DNA of 64,000 bases from Companilactobacillus kimchiensis (GTDB taxonomy: Bacteria; Bacillota; Bacilli; Lactobacillales; Lactobacillaceae). The notes beneath the pieces are model-generated. The model was not told the DNA's origin. It worked only from the letters and a program-made list of their open reading frames with translations, and did no database searches. Positions 44,120 to 53,461 of this stretch are shown here, one piece after another. The stretch is from NCBI RefSeq assembly GCF_001438805.1, contig NZ_JQCF01000012.1, positions 1-64,000 of the forward strand. Direction: 5' to 3'. The position numbers and the translations under genes are program-made. Within the stretch, counting starts at the first letter, position 1. The number at the start of each line of letters is the position of its first letter.

Positions 44120-44869
44120 TTATATAAAGCCTCTAATTAAAGATGCAACTTGTTCCGGTTTAGGATCACAAATCAAATCAACCTGTTCGCCAAAATGTTT
44201 TAAACTCGGTTTACTATTGATCCATACACTGGTCTGCGCATGTTCGAGTAATTCAAAATCATTACGGTCATTTCCAAAGGCTATATATTCATTAACACCT
44301 AACTTATCCAACGTAGAATATTTGTTAATATTTTTGGCAGTAATATCAACTGTTCCCTCACCCGCTAAACCAATTGGGTAAAGTGCTGTGTCTTTTTTAA
44401 TAATCGACATTAACTGCTGTTGTAACTTATCTTCAACATTGAAGAAAATAGTTTTAATGGGGTCCGTAATTTCATTAAGATCAATCTGTTTTGCCAAATG
44501 TCCTGGATCAATCATCTTTTCAATAAAACTGTTTTGAGTAATTCTGGAAGAATAATTCCAACTACTGTCGACGATATAATCCAAATCAAATTGAGTAATC
44601 AAATTTTTTAGATAGACAAAATCTTGCTTATCAATCCCAGAAATAATTTCAATAGTTTCAGTGATCGAAATCATTGCGCCATTAGCGCCAATTAATTTTT
44701 GGCTTTCAAATTCAGGAATCATTGGCAATAGATCTCTAATTGGCCGGGCCGATGCAAAAATAACTTCATTACCTGCAGCCAGTAGCTCTTTAATTGCTAA
44801 ATTAATAACTGGATCGATCGTTACTCCATTAAAACTAAGCGTTCCATCAATATCAAAAATATATTTCAT
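44120..44869 (-). CDS. Cof-type HAD-superfamily phosphatase
   Basis: 249 residues from ATG 44869, with GGAGTGA upstream; a longer version has no better start. HAD motif I is IFDIDGTLS, motif II IFASARP, and motif IV FGNDRNDFELL. The C2-type cap and length place it with Cof/YidA phosphatases of small sugar phosphates or nucleotides. It follows brnQ by four bases and is probably cotranscribed, although the two have no known joint role. Confidence 0.87.
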   Translation of the reverse strand: MKYIFDIDGTLSFNGVTIDPVINLAIKELLAAGNEVIFASARPIRDLLPMIPEFESQKLIGANGAMISITETIEIISGIDKQDFVYLKNLITQFDLDYIVDSSWNYSSRITQNSFIEKMIDPGHLAKQIDLNEITDPIKTIFFNVEDKLQQQLMSIIKKDTALYPIGLAGEGTVDITAKNINKYSTLDKLGVNEYIAFGNDRNDFELLEHAQTSVWINSKPSLKHFGEQVDLICDPKPEQVASLIRGFI

Positions 44870-44873
44870 CCTG

Positions 44874-46211
44874 TCACTCCGTTTTTTTGAATTTACTAAT
44901 ACCAAAACCAATTATTAACCCTATCAAGGCTGGAACTACCCACCCTAAACTCATCTGAGCTAGTGGTAGATGACTATTCCACGTTAACAATTGTTCAACT
45001 AAACCATTTTGTTTTAACGCTTTAGGTAAAGCTTCAATTCCCGCAAATAGGGCAGGAATTAAGGTGAATAAAGTCGTGACGCCAAAAATCCACTTGGAAT
45101 CACCAATCACCGGCGTGAAAACAGCGATGATAATCAACACCATTGCTAAAGGATATAGGAACATCAAAACTGGTGTGGAATAATTGATCAATTTAGTTAG
45201 ACCAATATTAGCAACTAAGAATGAGACCGTTCCGGCAACAATTAAAATTGTTTGATAGTTAAATTTAGGAAACATTTCCTTAGCCGTCTCTCCAAAAGCC
45301 GAAGTTAGACCAATCGAAGTTTTGAGACAGGCAATGATAGCAATCAAAGCCAACAACAAACTCCCAAAAGAACCAAAGTAATAATTAAAAACTTGAGCTA
45401 ATGTCACTCCACCATTAGTTGCTAAAGGAAGTTTGTTAATGCTCATCGTTCCGATAAGGGCCAAGAAAGCATAGATTATTCCCATCAAAATTACACTGAT
45501 CAGTCCTGATTTGATGGTATCTTTCGCAATTTGTCCAGGATGTTTTACGCCTAAAGACTTGATAGTATCAATTACTACCACTCCAAAAGCCAATGAAGCT
45601 AAGGCATCCATCGTATTGTAACCTTCAGTAAATCCTGTTAAAACAGGACTTTTAGCATATTGGCCATGGGGTGGGACATTCAAACTACCCATTGGTTTAA
45701 TAAAAGCCGCCACAATTAAGATTCCCAACAAAACTAAAAATATCGGTGTCAGCCATTTACCAACATAAACCATTAATTTGCTAGGCTTGCGTGACAATAG
45801 AAAGGTTCCGATAAAGAAGATAGCTGAGAAAATCACTAATATCAAAGTTTGATGCGACTTACCCACAAATGGTGCTACTCCTAATTGAAAGGAAATTGTA
45901 GCTAATCGTGGAATCGCAAAAAATGGTCCCATGGTTAAATACAACAAAATTGTAAAAATATAGGCATATGGTCGGTTAACTTTCCCTGCCAAATCGAAAA
46001 CACTATTACTACCAGTCATCCCCATACTAGCGACTCCGAGTAGTGGTAAGCCTACCCCAGTAATCAATAGTCCGATAATAGCGTAAAAAACATTCCTACC
46101 CGCCTGTTGACCCAAAAAGACAGGAAAAATCAGATTACCAGCTCCAAAAAACAAACCGAATAACATCGAACCGATAAAAAATAAATTTTTCCAAGTTAAT
46201 TTTTCATTCAT
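44874..46211 (-). CDS. brnQ: Branched-chain amino acid transporter (LIVCS/BrnQ family)
   Basis: 445 residues with 12 hydrophobic segments. The N-terminus has the family block FFGAGNLIFPVFLGQQAG and later GYNTMDALASLAFGVVV. It imports Leu, Ile and Val with sodium or protons. ATG 46211 was preferred to GTG 46220, which sits within the GAGAGAG ribosome-binding sequence. No T-box or other leader was visible in the short upstream gap. Confidence 0.92.
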   Translation of the reverse strand: MNEKLTWKNLFFIGSMLFGLFFGAGNLIFPVFLGQQAGRNVFYAIIGLLITGVGLPLLGVASMGMTGSNSVFDLAGKVNRPYAYIFTILLYLTMGPFFAIPRLATISFQLGVAPFVGKSHQTLILVIFSAIFFIGTFLLSRKPSKLMVYVGKWLTPIFLVLLGILIVAAFIKPMGSLNVPPHGQYAKSPVLTGFTEGYNTMDALASLAFGVVVIDTIKSLGVKHPGQIAKDTIKSGLISVILMGIIYAFLALIGTMSINKLPLATNGGVTLAQVFNYYFGSFGSLLLALIAIIACLKTSIGLTSAFGETAKEMFPKFNYQTILIVAGTVSFLVANIGLTKLINYSTPVLMFLYPLAMVLIIIAVFTPVIGDSKWIFGVTTLFTLIPALFAGIEALPKALKQNGLVEQLLTWNSHLPLAQMSLGWVVPALIGLIIGFGISKFKKTE

Positions 46212-46296
46212 TAATTTCACTCTCTCATGTAAAGTTCATCTAAATATAATAAGCGAGTATCGCTTTGAGAACAACTGTTTAGTGTAAAAAGACAAC

Positions 46297-46327
46297 AAAA
46301 AAAGACGTTCTCTAATGAGAACGTCCC
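46297..46327 (-). terminator. Terminator of the second glucosaminidase gene
   Basis: On the minus strand GACGTTCTC-atta-GAGAACGTC is a perfect stem followed by seven T. Confidence 0.88.
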
Positions 46328-46341
46328 TTTAAAATAAACTA

Positions 46342-47355
46342 CTAAGCTAAATAAGTATCTTCTACCCATTCAGAAGTAGAAACACGGTAATATGTGTGAC
46401 CATTATATGTCTTAGTTTGATCTGTATACCAAGCAGTATTGTTTGATAATGCACGATCTCTAATTGGAGATGTTGAACCATCATCCTTGAATGATACTAA
46501 CATTACAAAATTACTAGTTTTAGAATTTACCTTGATAGTATTACTGTTTGTTTGTGAACCACCATTTGTTTCAGGTGTGTCAGCACCATCATATTGAGTC
46601 AAGTTGTAAGTTGAAATCAAATTGTTCAATGATGAAGCATAGTTAGGAGCAGTTGCGTATCTACCTTGTAACCAAGCAGTTGCATCCTTGTATGAGCTAG
46701 TATTTTCTTTCCATGTACCACTGTAGAAACTTGAGTTCCAAGCAACACCGTTACGAAGTTTATCACCATTATCAGAGAATGATTCAAGGTAACTTGGGTA
46801 ACTTCTGAAGTTAGCATTGATTGTATACCAACCTTGTGAAGCGCTCCATTCTGAAGTTGGCATTGTTACGTAAGACCCGTTATAGTCACCCTTAATACCA
46901 AATAAGTTATGACCTTGTGTAGCTAAAGTTGAAGTACCCCATGCACTTTCAAGAATAGCTTGTGCCAACATAACAGAAGTGTAAACACCATATTGTGCAG
47001 CGGCCTTTTTAGCCATTGGAACAGCATCATTTAAAAATTGTTGTTGTTGAGCAGCAGTGATACCTGAAGCAGCTTGAATAATGGCTGTAGTATTTGATGC
47101 ATTAGTTGCTGATTCACTAGCTGCTTGAACAGTTGCTGAGTTAGCAATAGTTGTATCAGCCTTTTTTACAGTTGATCCGGCAATTACATTTGAATTATTA
47201 TCTTGTGATTTGTTATTTACTTGTTCAGTGCTTGTTTGTGATGCAGTTGCATCAAGAGCATCGTTAGTTGTTGCAGCTGATACTACTGAAGGAGTAGCGG
47301 TTGCAGCTAATGTGCCAAGTACTAAGGCACTAGTGATTAGATTTTTTTTAGACAT
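46342..47355 (-). CDS. Secreted GH73 glucosaminidase with one C-terminal SLAP-type module
   Basis: 337 residues. Signal peptide ends near VSA-A (residue 27), followed by a long low-complexity Ser/Thr/Asn/Ala linker to about residue 95. The GH73 domain (about 100-255) shows AQAILESAWGTSTLA with probable catalytic Glu136 and HNLFGIKG. The C-terminal module (FVMLVSFKDDGSTSPIRDRA to YYRVSTSEWVEDTYLA) is strikingly close to those of the two amidases near 8-10 kb. It probably acts in wall turnover. AAGGGGA precedes the ATG. Confidence 0.9.
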   Translation of the reverse strand: MSKKNLITSALVLGTLAATATPSVVSAATTNDALDATASQTSTEQVNNKSQDNNSNVIAGSTVKKADTTIANSATVQAASESATNASNTTAIIQAASGITAAQQQQFLNDAVPMAKKAAAQYGVYTSVMLAQAILESAWGTSTLATQGHNLFGIKGDYNGSYVTMPTSEWSASQGWYTINANFRSYPSYLESFSDNGDKLRNGVAWNSSFYSGTWKENTSSYKDATAWLQGRYATAPNYASSLNNLISTYNLTQYDGADTPETNGGSQTNSNTIKVNSKTSNFVMLVSFKDDGSTSPIRDRALSNNTAWYTDQTKTYNGHTYYRVSTSEWVEDTYLA

Positions 47356-47736
47356 AGAATGGTTTCCCCTTAATAAATAATCTATTTATAGACTACTATT
47401 TAAAAAAAGTAGTTTCAACAAAACTCACGATTTGTAACAAGAATTAAACATTCGAAAATAAATTGTAATTTTTTGTTACTTGACTTAAAGAATTTCTTAA
47501 GAATTTAAAGAATTCTTATACTTGATTACGGAATTTAACTTAATTTTCAATAATTTTCCGTAAATGATTATAAAAATATTATTTTTATAAATCAAAAAAA
47601 TAATCGGTAGTTAGAATTATATTTTTACAATTTCTGAAACGAATCCCCTTATATTACACTATCTGAGTTCTGTTGAATGTTCACTTTGACCCTCCTTTTA
47701 TTGTGATTTTTTTACACTACCATCAAAATTTTACAA
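47356..47736. other. Intergenic region upstream of the glucosaminidase
   Basis: Very AT-rich, about 380 bases. On the minus strand it contains ACTACTTTTTTTAAATAGTAGT, a possible 5'-UTR hairpin (near 47391-47412). Further upstream AAGGAGG stands six bases before an 11-codon GTG ORF (47684 to 47649, MNIQQNSDSVI). No RNA gene was recognised. Confidence 0.45.
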
Positions 47737-47762
47737 TAAAAAAAACCGCTATTCAGCGATTT
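47737..47762 (-). terminator. Weak terminator of prfC
   Basis: On the minus strand ATCGCT and AGCGGT form a short imperfect stem followed by eight T. It starts within a few bases of the prfC stop codon. Confidence 0.55.
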
Positions 47763-47763
47763 C

Positions 47764-49341
47764 CTATAATTTTGAACTTAACTTAACATCTGGATACTTA
47801 CTTACAAACCAGTTTTCGGCAAATCTATTCTCAAACAAGAACAATGGTTTATCGTCTAGATCCTTAACTAACATATTTCTAGTTGACGACATTGATTGAT
47901 CAAGTTGTTCTGGATCGACCCAGCGAGCAATTCTTGATCCAATTGGATTCATCACAACATCACAATTGTATTCGTTCTTCATTCTAAATTGGAACACTTC
48001 AAATTGAAGTTGACCAACTGCACCCAAGATATAGTCGTTAGTTGTATATTTCTTATACAATTGAACGGCACCTTCTTGAACCAATTGTTGCATCCCTTTG
48101 TGGAATGACTTCTGCTTCATAACGTTCTTAGCCTGAACTTCCATGAACATTTCAGGAGTAAATTGTGGTAAGTCTTCAAACTGAACTGACTTTTTACCAG
48201 TATAGATAGTATCACCAATTTGGAAATTACCAGTATCGTATAATCCAACAATATCACCGGCCACAGCGGTTTTAACAGTTTCTCTTTGATCAGACATAAA
48301 TTCAGTCGCATTATTCAAACGTAAGACTTTCCCAGTTCTCTGTAAGGTAACGTCGATTCCACGCTCAAATTCACCTGAACAGATACGGACGAAAGCAATT
48401 CTATCACGGTGATTAGGATTCATATTAGCCTGAATCTTAAAGACAAAGGCTGAGAACTCTGGATCATCAGGTTGAACAATTTCATCACTATCTTGTTCTT
48501 TATGTGCCGCTGGAGCTGGAGCCATATCTAAGAAACTATTCAAGAATGTCTCCACACCAAAGTTTGTCAAAGCTGAACCGAAGAAAACTGGAGTTTGATT
48601 ACCAGCCATGATCTTATCACGATCAAATTGATTACCAGCTTCTTTTACCAATTCAACTTCACCAAGGGCTTGGTCGTAAACACTTTCGTCCTCAATTGGA
48701 TTATGCTCAGCTAACTTACCTTCGTCATTTAATGGTAAGAAACGATCATCGCCATCCTTACGATAAAGTTCCAAACGATTGTTACGCATATCATAGAGAC
48801 CCTTTAGTTCCTTACCCATACCGATAGGCCAGTTCATGGCGCAACCTTCAATATTTAGTAATTCTTCTAATTCGGCAATCAAATCAAGTGGATCACGACC
48901 ATCACGGTCAAGTTTGTTCATAAAGGTAAAGATAGGAATTCCACGTTTCTTAACAACTTTAAAAAGTTTTTTGGTCTGTGGTTCGATACCCTTGGCAGAA
49001 TCAATTACCATGACCGCAGCATCGACTGCCATCAAAGTCCGGTAAGTATCTTCAGAAAAATCCTCATGTCCTGGAGTATCCAGAATATTGATATCCTTGT
49101 TACGATAATGAAATTGCATAACAGAACTGGTAACGGAAATACCACGTTTCTTTTCAATTTCCATCCAATCAGATGTCGCAAATTGGCCAGATTTTTTAGC
49201 CTTAACGGTACCGGCAGAACGAATAACCCCACCAAAGTAAAGCATTTGCTCTGTAATAGTAGTTTTACCAGCATCCGGGTGAGAGATAATTGCAAAAGTT
49301 CTACGTTTGTTAACTTCTTGTTTTAATTCATTTTTATCCAT
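47764..49341 (-). CDS. prfC: Peptide chain release factor 3
   Basis: 525 residues, standard for RF3. GTPase motifs are [13 protein letters not shown] (G1), [16 protein letters not shown] (G3) and NKLDRDGRD (G4). The rest contains the EF-G-like domain 2 and the RF3 C-terminal domain ([20 protein letters not shown]). It recycles RF1/RF2 after peptide release. GAAAGGAAACA precedes the ATG. It has no functional link to its neighbours. Confidence 0.96.
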   Translation of the reverse strand: MDKNELKQEVNKRRTFAIISHPDAGKTTITEQMLYFGGVIRSAGTVKAKKSGQFATSDWMEIEKKRGISVTSSVMQFHYRNKDINILDTPGHEDFSEDTYRTLMAVDAAVMVIDSAKGIEPQTKKLFKVVKKRGIPIFTFMNKLDRDGRDPLDLIAELEELLNIEGCAMNWPIGMGKELKGLYDMRNNRLELYRKDGDDRFLPLNDEGKLAEHNPIEDESVYDQALGEVELVKEAGNQFDRDKIMAGNQTPVFFGSALTNFGVETFLNSFLDMAPAPAAHKEQDSDEIVQPDDPEFSAFVFKIQANMNPNHRDRIAFVRICSGEFERGIDVTLQRTGKVLRLNNATEFMSDQRETVKTAVAGDIVGLYDTGNFQIGDTIYTGKKSVQFEDLPQFTPEMFMEVQAKNVMKQKSFHKGMQQLVQEGAVQLYKKYTTNDYILGAVGQLQFEVFQFRMKNEYNCDVVMNPIGSRIARWVDPEQLDQSMSSTRNMLVKDLDDKPLFLFENRFAENWFVSKYPDVKLSSKL

Positions 49342-49430
49342 TTTGCATGTTTCCTTTCTAGATTTAGAAAATAATCAATTCCATAAATACGAGCTAATTC
49401 ATTAATATATTTACAACATAATTTTCCTCG

Positions 49431-49460
49431 AAAAAAAAGAAATACGACTAGTATTCCTTT
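49431..49460 (-). terminator. Terminator of the CNNM/HlyC-type gene
   Basis: On the minus strand GGAATAC-tagt-CGTATTTC is followed by a run of eight T. The 5' arm overlaps the last codons of the gene. Confidence 0.7.
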
Positions 49461-50800
49461 TTGTACATGTTAGTAGTTACATTCTTTAATTTGGCATCAG
49501 GAACTGTCACAATAACATTCTCAATTCTTGAGCCATTCAATTCTCCAGATGTAATAATAATACCATCCTCTAGTTTAAACGATTTCGGATGTTTTGCGTC
49601 AGGTATTTCACCAAGATTCATGATTAAATAACCCGCAATTGTATCAACATCATCAACTTGAATTTCTTCTTCAAATAATTCATCAAAATCTTCAATGGTC
49701 ATTCGTCCAATAATTGAGAACTTATTAGCACCTAATCGTTGGAAATTCTTGGTTATTGGATCGTATTCATCATCAATTTCACCAACAATTTCTTCTAAGA
49801 TATCTTCAATTGTGGTTAACCCAACGATTCCACCATACTCATCAACCACCATTGATATTTGAGTTTGAGTACTACGCATTTTTAATAATAAACCATCGAT
49901 ATTAGTACCTTCTTGAACAAACAATGGTTCTTTCATAATTGATTTAAGACTAATATTATCAAAACCAACTTCACGAGATTTCTTTAGCAGATCCTTAATA
50001 TGAATAATACCAATAATATTATCTTTATCAGCACCATAAACTGGAATCCTAGAATATGGTTGTCCTAGGATAGCATCAATATTTTCATCGACTGAATCAT
50101 TGATATCGATCATAAAGGCATCGGTTCTAGGAACCATAATTTCTCGAGCAGTTTTATCACCAAAACGAATAATTCCTTGTAACATTTGATACTCATCAGA
50201 ATTAATCGTTCCGTTATTTCTGGATTTCTTAAGAGTCGCAATCATTTCATTTCTAGTGACTGGTTGGTCCTTTTTATCAAAATCAATTGGTGTGATTTTC
50301 ATCAATAAATTGATTGTGGCATTCAACAACCAAACAAAGGGACTAAGAATCTTACTGAACAAACCAATCAATGGTTGTGTAAAGCTTGCCACTTCATATG
50401 GACGTTGTAACGCTATTCTTTTAGGATACAATTCCCCTAAAACTAAAGTAATAAACGATAAAACTATCGTTATGATTATTACTGATACTTCCCGGCTACC
50501 ATGAAAATTACCAATCACTGATTCCAAACTTGCACTCAACGTCATTGCAGCACTTGCAGATGATAAGAAACCTGCTAATGTTATTGCCACTTGGATCGTT
50601 GATAAGAACTTATTTGGTTCATTGATCAATTGTAGAATCTTCTTGGCCTTTTTACTTTTTTTCGCCTTTTCTTCAACCGACGTTTTATTCACGGATACAA
50701 TCGCCATCTCGCCTGCTGCAAAAAAAGCATTTAAAATTGTCAAAACAATTATTAATATCAGCTGCCCGGAAAGCGACGCTCCAGAAGGGTCACCACTCAT
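49448..50800 (-). CDS. CNNM/HlyC/CorC-family membrane protein
   Basis: 450 residues. An N-terminal DUF21/CNNM membrane domain (about 10-200; FAAGEMAIVSVN, GELYPKRIALQRP) is followed by a tandem CBS pair (about 215-345; REIMVPRTDAFMID) and a C-terminal CorC/HlyC domain (about 360-440). Family members influence Mg2+/Co2+ or Na+ transport across the membrane. The old haemolysin name has little meaning. It is monocistronic. Confidence 0.9.
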   Translation of the reverse strand: MSGDPSGASLSGQLILIIVLTILNAFFAAGEMAIVSVNKTSVEEKAKKSKKAKKILQLINEPNKFLSTIQVAITLAGFLSSASAAMTLSASLESVIGNFHGSREVSVIIITIVLSFITLVLGELYPKRIALQRPYEVASFTQPLIGLFSKILSPFVWLLNATINLLMKITPIDFDKKDQPVTRNEMIATLKKSRNNGTINSDEYQMLQGIIRFGDKTAREIMVPRTDAFMIDINDSVDENIDAILGQPYSRIPVYGADKDNIIGIIHIKDLLKKSREVGFDNISLKSIMKEPLFVQEGTNIDGLLLKMRSTQTQISMVVDEYGGIVGLTTIEDILEEIVGEIDDEYDPITKNFQRLGANKFSIIGRMTIEDFDELFEEEIQVDDVDTIAGYLIMNLGEIPDAKHPKSFKLEDGIIITSGELNGSRIENVIVTVPDAKLKNVTTNMYKKEY

Positions 50801-50930
50801 TTAACTCGCACTCTCTTTCATTAGTAAAATTAGAATATAAACAAAACAATTATAACAGGTGTTAATGTATTCAACAATACAGCTTTTTAATGCTAAAATA
50901 AGACTATCAGTATATAGGGAGTATTCAAAA

Positions 50931-51392
50931 ATGTCTAATAAAAAAATTGCTGTGATTTACCTATTCTTCTTTATCATCCCTTACATCCTTTGCTTATCGA
51001 TTATTGGGGTCTCGTATAACTCACTTGTCCTTCACGCTTTGACGTGGCGAATTGTTGTTGGTGGAATTATCGGAGCATTTGGTATGTTTGCGGTCAAGGT
51101 TATCGCCCAACGCCCCGTTTTGATAATGTATCGCAGTTCCACTCAAAAAGTTCTCAAAGGGCTACTCAACTTCTTTATTTTGGAAAGAAGTCGATTTGTT
51201 ATCAGTGCTAATTTATTAGTCGATTTCTGCCTTTCAACGGCTAGTATTTATCTAGTTGCTAAATTTATGCCGTTAACAGTCATCCTAGGTAGGACCCTCG
51301 GTTGGTTAGTCTTGATCTTAGTATTGTCACTAACTCTAGCCTCATACTTAGAATTTGAATCATTATCGATTTATACCGAAAAGAAAAAATAA
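50931..51392 (+). CDS. Four-helix membrane protein of unknown function
   Basis: 153 residues from ATG 50931, chosen because AGGGAG lies upstream and because the earlier in-frame start adds a polar leader. Four hydrophobic segments (about 6-28, 38-60, 90-112, 118-142) and a polar end (YTEKKK). There is a basic inner loop between helices 2 and 3 (YRSSTQKVLKG). No family motif is recognised. It is not obviously linked to the cysteine operon that starts directly after it. Confidence 0.65.
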   Translation: MSNKKIAVIYLFFFIIPYILCLSIIGVSYNSLVLHALTWRIVVGGIIGAFGMFAVKVIAQRPVLIMYRSSTQKVLKGLLNFFILERSRFVISANLLVDFCLSTASIYLVAKFMPLTVILGRTLGWLVLILVLSLTLASYLEFESLSIYTEKKK

Positions 51393-51395
51393 AGC

Positions 51396-51424
51396 TTGAC
51401 TTATTAATTATTTAATTGTAAATT
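51396..51424 (+). promoter_or_regulatory. Promoter of the cysteine operon leader
   Basis: TTGACT (51396-51401) and TAAATT (51419-51424) are 17 bp apart. The transcript would begin about 25 bases before the leader peptide ATG. Confidence 0.6.
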
Positions 51425-51455
51425 TTAGACAACTTAATTGCAGGAGGAATTGGAC

Positions 51456-51560
51456 ATGTTAAATATGAACTTTAATCAAAAACAAATTAAATCATGTTGT
51501 TGCGTAGTAATGAATGAACATTACTATGCTATTTCAACATGCCTAATACCACTCAATTGA
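51456..51560 (+). CDS. Cysteine-rich leader peptide (Cys-Cys-Cys) of the cysteine operon
   Basis: 34 codons (MLNMNFNQKQIKSCCCVVMN then EHYYAISTCLIPLN) with CAGGAGG at ideal spacing. Cys codons 14-16 (TGT TGT TGC, 51495-51503) lie exactly in the 5' arm of a strong hairpin, and a further Cys is at 29. The peptide is followed by an intrinsic terminator and then by cysteine synthesis and uptake genes. This is the arrangement of an attenuation leader such as trpL or hisL: with low Cys-tRNA the ribosome stalls at Cys-Cys-Cys. The peptide itself probably has no other function. Confidence 0.8.
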   Translation: MLNMNFNQKQIKSCCCVVMNEHYYAISTCLIPLN

Positions 51561-51623
51561 TAATCAAGTAGTGAAAACTATAAATATCAAACGGAGTTGA
51601 CATTAGTCAGCTCCGTTTTTTTG
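51493..51623 (+). promoter_or_regulatory. Cysteine attenuator: leader hairpin plus intrinsic terminator
   Basis: Hairpin 1 (51493-51541) pairs CATGTTG with CAACATG and GCGTAGTAATG with CATTACTATGC. Hairpin 2 (51591-51616) pairs ACGGAGTTGAC with GTCAGCTCCGT and runs into seven T, an intrinsic terminator 30 bases before the first operon gene. TCAAC of hairpin 1 (51534-51538) can pair with GTTGA (51596-51600) of the terminator arm, a possible but short antiterminator. The precise alternative fold needs computation. Confidence 0.75.
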
Positions 51624-51653
51624 TGTTTAGAACTACTTAGAAAGGAGTTACTT

Positions 51654-52448
51654 GTGGAACAAATCAAAATTGGTATCTTAAATTTAATGCAAAACAAACT
51701 AGAAACTATGCAAAACTTTCAAAATGTTTTAGGTGATAATGTTGAATTAAAGTTTTATTATTCAGCTACTCGTTATCTTAATCGGCAACTTAATTCAGAT
51801 ATTACCAACAGCATGTCGCCATTAGATTTAAGCGAAGTAAAAGACTTAGATGGTTTTATCATTACCGGCAGCCCCGTTGAAAAATTAGATTTTCCTCAAG
51901 TTTCATACTTTGATGAAATCAATGAGCTGATCGATTTACTGGATCAATTAAACATCCCTCAACTCTATGTCTGTTGGGGCGCCATGGCCGCCTTGAATCG
52001 TTTATATGATATTGATAAAAAAATCCTACCACACAAAGCCTTTGGCGTTTTCCAAAACCAGATTTTAGCTGAAACACCCTTACTCAAAAATATCAGTGAT
52101 AACTTTCCAGCTCCCCACGCCCGTTTTGCGGAGATGGATCATGAACAGCTAGAATCCGAACCTACCCTCAAAGTCAATTCAATCAGTCAAAACGGATTAC
52201 TGACATTGGTTGAATCAACCCAAAAACATCAAACCTTTATCTTTTCTCACTTAGAATATCAGCGAGATGGTCTTGATAAAGAGTATCAACGTGAATTGAA
52301 TAGTCCTAAAGTTCATGGCGCTTTTCCTGCCAGCAACTACTACTCACCACTCGATCACAGACCAATGTTTTTTTGGAAACAGACTCAAGAAAATTTTTAC
52401 AAAAATTGGCTCCAAACAGTCAATGAACATAAATTAACTACTTGCTAA
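51654..52448 (+). CDS. MetA-family acyltransferase, probable serine O-acetyltransferase
   Basis: 264 residues from GTG 51654, with AAGGAG upstream. The homoserine transsuccinylase fold has Cys107 in [10 protein letters not shown] and His199/Glu201 in FSHLEYQRD. In Lacticaseibacillus casei the metA-like gene directly upstream of cysK was shown to encode serine acetyltransferase (CysE function), making O-acetylserine for CysK. The same order here, the Cys-responsive leader and the lack of methionine genes make that the best call. Homoserine acylation cannot be excluded from sequence. Confidence 0.82.
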   Translation: MEQIKIGILNLMQNKLETMQNFQNVLGDNVELKFYYSATRYLNRQLNSDITNSMSPLDLSEVKDLDGFIITGSPVEKLDFPQVSYFDEINELIDLLDQLNIPQLYVCWGAMAALNRLYDIDKKILPHKAFGVFQNQILAETPLLKNISDNFPAPHARFAEMDHEQLESEPTLKVNSISQNGLLTLVESTQKHQTFIFSHLEYQRDGLDKEYQRELNSPKVHGAFPASNYYSPLDHRPMFFWKQTQENFYKNWLQTVNEHKLTTC

Positions 52449-52461
52449 GGAGAAATTTATT

Positions 52462-53385
52462 ATGACAAAAATTGCCCAAAATATTACTGAACTTATTGGA
52501 AACACACCTATTGTTAAGTTAGACAAGGTCGTACCTGAAGGTGCTGCTGACGTCTATGTCAAATTGGAATTCTTTAATCCTGGTAGTTCTATTAAAGACA
52601 GGATTGCTTTATCAATGATTGAATCCGCTGAAAAGGCTGGCAAGATCAAACCCGGTGACACTTTAGTTGAACCAACTTCTGGTAACACAGGGATCGGATT
52701 ATCATTAGTCGCTGCTGCTAAAGGTTACCATTTGATCATCACTATGCCTGAAACGATGAGTATCGAACGTCGCAAGTTGATGCAAGGCTACGGAACTGAA
52801 TTAATTTTGACACCTGGTAGTGAAGGTATGGGTGGTGCCATCAAACGTGCAACTGATCTTTCCAACGAGAATGGTTATTTCATGCCCATGCAATTCCAAA
52901 ATCCAGCTAACCCTGCTATTCATGAAGCTACAACCGGTAAAGAAATTGTTGATGCTTTCGATGACACTCCAATTGATGGTTTCGTCGCCGGCGTTGGTAC
53001 TGGTGGCACCCTCACAGGTGTTAGCCATGCTTTGACTAAAGCTTACCCAGATGTGAAAGTTTATGCCTTAGAGGCTGCGGAGTCTCCTCTATTAAAAGAA
53101 GGCAAAACTGGTGCCCACAAAATTCAAGGTATCTCAGCCGGTTTCATTCCAGATACGCTCGATAAGAATGCTTATTCAGATATAATAGAAGTAACTAGTG
53201 ATCAAGCAATCAAAATGGCCCAAGAAGTTAGCCACAAGGAAGGATTTTTACCTGGAATTTCATCAGGTGCTAATATCTTTGGTGCTATTGAAATTGCTAA
53301 GAAACTTGGTAAAGGCAAAGCCGTCGTTACCGTGGCACCAGATAATGGGGAAAGATATCTTTCTACTGATTTATTTAAATTTTAG
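52462..53385 (+). CDS. cysK: Cysteine synthase (O-acetylserine sulfhydrylase)
   Basis: 307 residues of the PLP-dependent OASS family. PLP lysine is Lys45 in [22 protein letters not shown] is the substrate-binding loop; [11 protein letters not shown] binds the cofactor phosphate. It makes cysteine from O-acetylserine and sulfide. It follows the acyltransferase gene by 13 bases with AAGGAGA, in the same operon. Confidence 0.95.
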   Translation: MTKIAQNITELIGNTPIVKLDKVVPEGAADVYVKLEFFNPGSSIKDRIALSMIESAEKAGKIKPGDTLVEPTSGNTGIGLSLVAAAKGYHLIITMPETMSIERRKLMQGYGTELILTPGSEGMGGAIKRATDLSNENGYFMPMQFQNPANPAIHEATTGKEIVDAFDDTPIDGFVAGVGTGGTLTGVSHALTKAYPDVKVYALEAAESPLLKEGKTGAHKIQGISAGFIPDTLDKNAYSDIIEVTSDQAIKMAQEVSHKEGFLPGISSGANIFGAIEIAKKLGKGKAVVTVAPDNGERYLSTDLFKF

Positions 53386-53461
53386 GAGACATATTCTTTC
53401 TAACAATCTTTAATTTATGAGAAAATGGAAAATGATGAATTTTAATAGGGGGATTTATATA

